Assembly: GCA_001830245.1 (NCBI GenBank)
Contig: MIDV01000033.1
Coordinates: 8,801 to 50,637, forward strand
DNA from: Lysobacterales bacterium RIFOXYA1_FULL_69_10
GTDB taxonomy: Bacteria; Pseudomonadota; Gammaproteobacteria; Xanthomonadales; Xanthomonadaceae
Direction of reading: 5' to 3'
Length of the DNA: 41,837 nucleotides
Position numbers and translations under genes: made by a program. A model generated the notes under the pieces. The model saw nothing but the letters and a program-made list of their open reading frames with translations. It ran no database searches and was not told the origin of the DNA. Of the stretch, positions 41,426-41,837 are shown one piece after another (position 1 is the stretch's first letter; each line of letters starts with the position of its first letter).

Positions 41426-41837
41426 TCAGAACCCTACGGCCCGGGCCGCGTTCACGCGGCCCTGTCCAGCGGCATCGTCCTTGCCCGGCTTGCCGACATC
41501 GTCCGCCGACCGACGCAGGATCGACTCGACCTGCGAGGCCTTGATGCCCGGGTGCTTGCCGTAGACCAGCGCGGCCACGCCCGAGACGTGCGGCGCGGCC
41601 ATGCTGGTGCCGGCATTCCAGCCGTAGAAGCTGGACCCGTTGCTGGCCTGCACGGTGCTGAAGACCAGGTCGAACACCCAGCACGCCTGCACGACGGGTC
41701 CGACCTGGCACGCTTCGTTGCCCGCGTAGCGGCTGTCGCCACCGGGTGCGCCGAAGTGGATCGCCGACTGGCCGTAGTTGCTGTAGCTGGCCTGCAGGTC
41801 CAGGTTGGTTTCCGGATCCAGCGCCCAGCCTTCGGGT
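41426..41837 (-). CDS. S8 family serine peptidase, C-terminal part (gene truncated by the window edge)
   Basis: Frame open to the edge: PEGWALDPETNLDLQASYSNYGQSAIHFGAPGGDSRYAGNEACQVGPVVQACWVFDLVFSTVQASNGSSFYGWNAGTSMAAPHVSGVAALVYGKHPGIKASQVESILRRSADDVG; paralogous to the 39845..41185 product. Confidence 0.93.
   Translation of the reverse strand, partial: PEGWALDPETNLDLQASYSNYGQSAIHFGAPGGDSRYAGNEACQVGPVVQACWVFDLVFSTVQASNGSSFYGWNAGTSMAAPHVSGVAALVYGKHPGIKASQVESILRRSADDVGKPGKDDAAGQGRVNAARAVGF

Overview
This 41.8 kb GC-rich window looks chromosomal and of Xanthomonadaceae type (Lysobacter/Luteimonas-like; lineage inferred from gene content, repeat style and composition). Most of it is recognisable core genome with high coding density. 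Left to right it carries: a RIO-like kinase; a DedA/PAP2/LssY fusion; a LON-substrate-binding protein; mpl; adk; a pyrophosphate (PPi) block (PPi-dependent PFK, a small secreted orphan, an H+-translocating pyrophosphatase, soluble PPase); a TonB-dependent receptor with an AraC regulator and a winged-helix/TolB-like regulator; a 6TM ion channel with an unusual filter; thiC with an upstream TPP riboswitch; an orphan lipoprotein; an RND efflux operon with a TetR regulator, pcm and tolC; LPS genes (waaA, lpxL-like, O-antigen-ligase-like, GT4, ELM1-like); pirin, YceI and nitroreductase; glnE; and two tandem S8 subtilases, the second cut by the window edge. I found no CRISPR array, tRNA, rRNA, transposase or obvious prophage. 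The best leads for undescribed biology are non-coding. (i) A three-stem hairpin with a GCGA tetraloop sequesters the Shine-Dalgarno of the first subtilase. (ii) A strong plus-strand intrinsic terminator has no annotated plus-strand gene upstream and overlaps a 32-codon ORF whose stop lies at the end of the U-tract. (iii) At least seven genes have a -10-like hexamer only 6-7 nt before the ATG, suggesting leaderless mRNAs. (iv) An AT-rich island carries repeated ACGAA motifs upstream of the AraC gene. Protein-level oddities are a GVGNGD channel filter and degenerate PAP2 motifs. All calls come from reading the sequence and the supplied ORF track; no database search or folding program was run.
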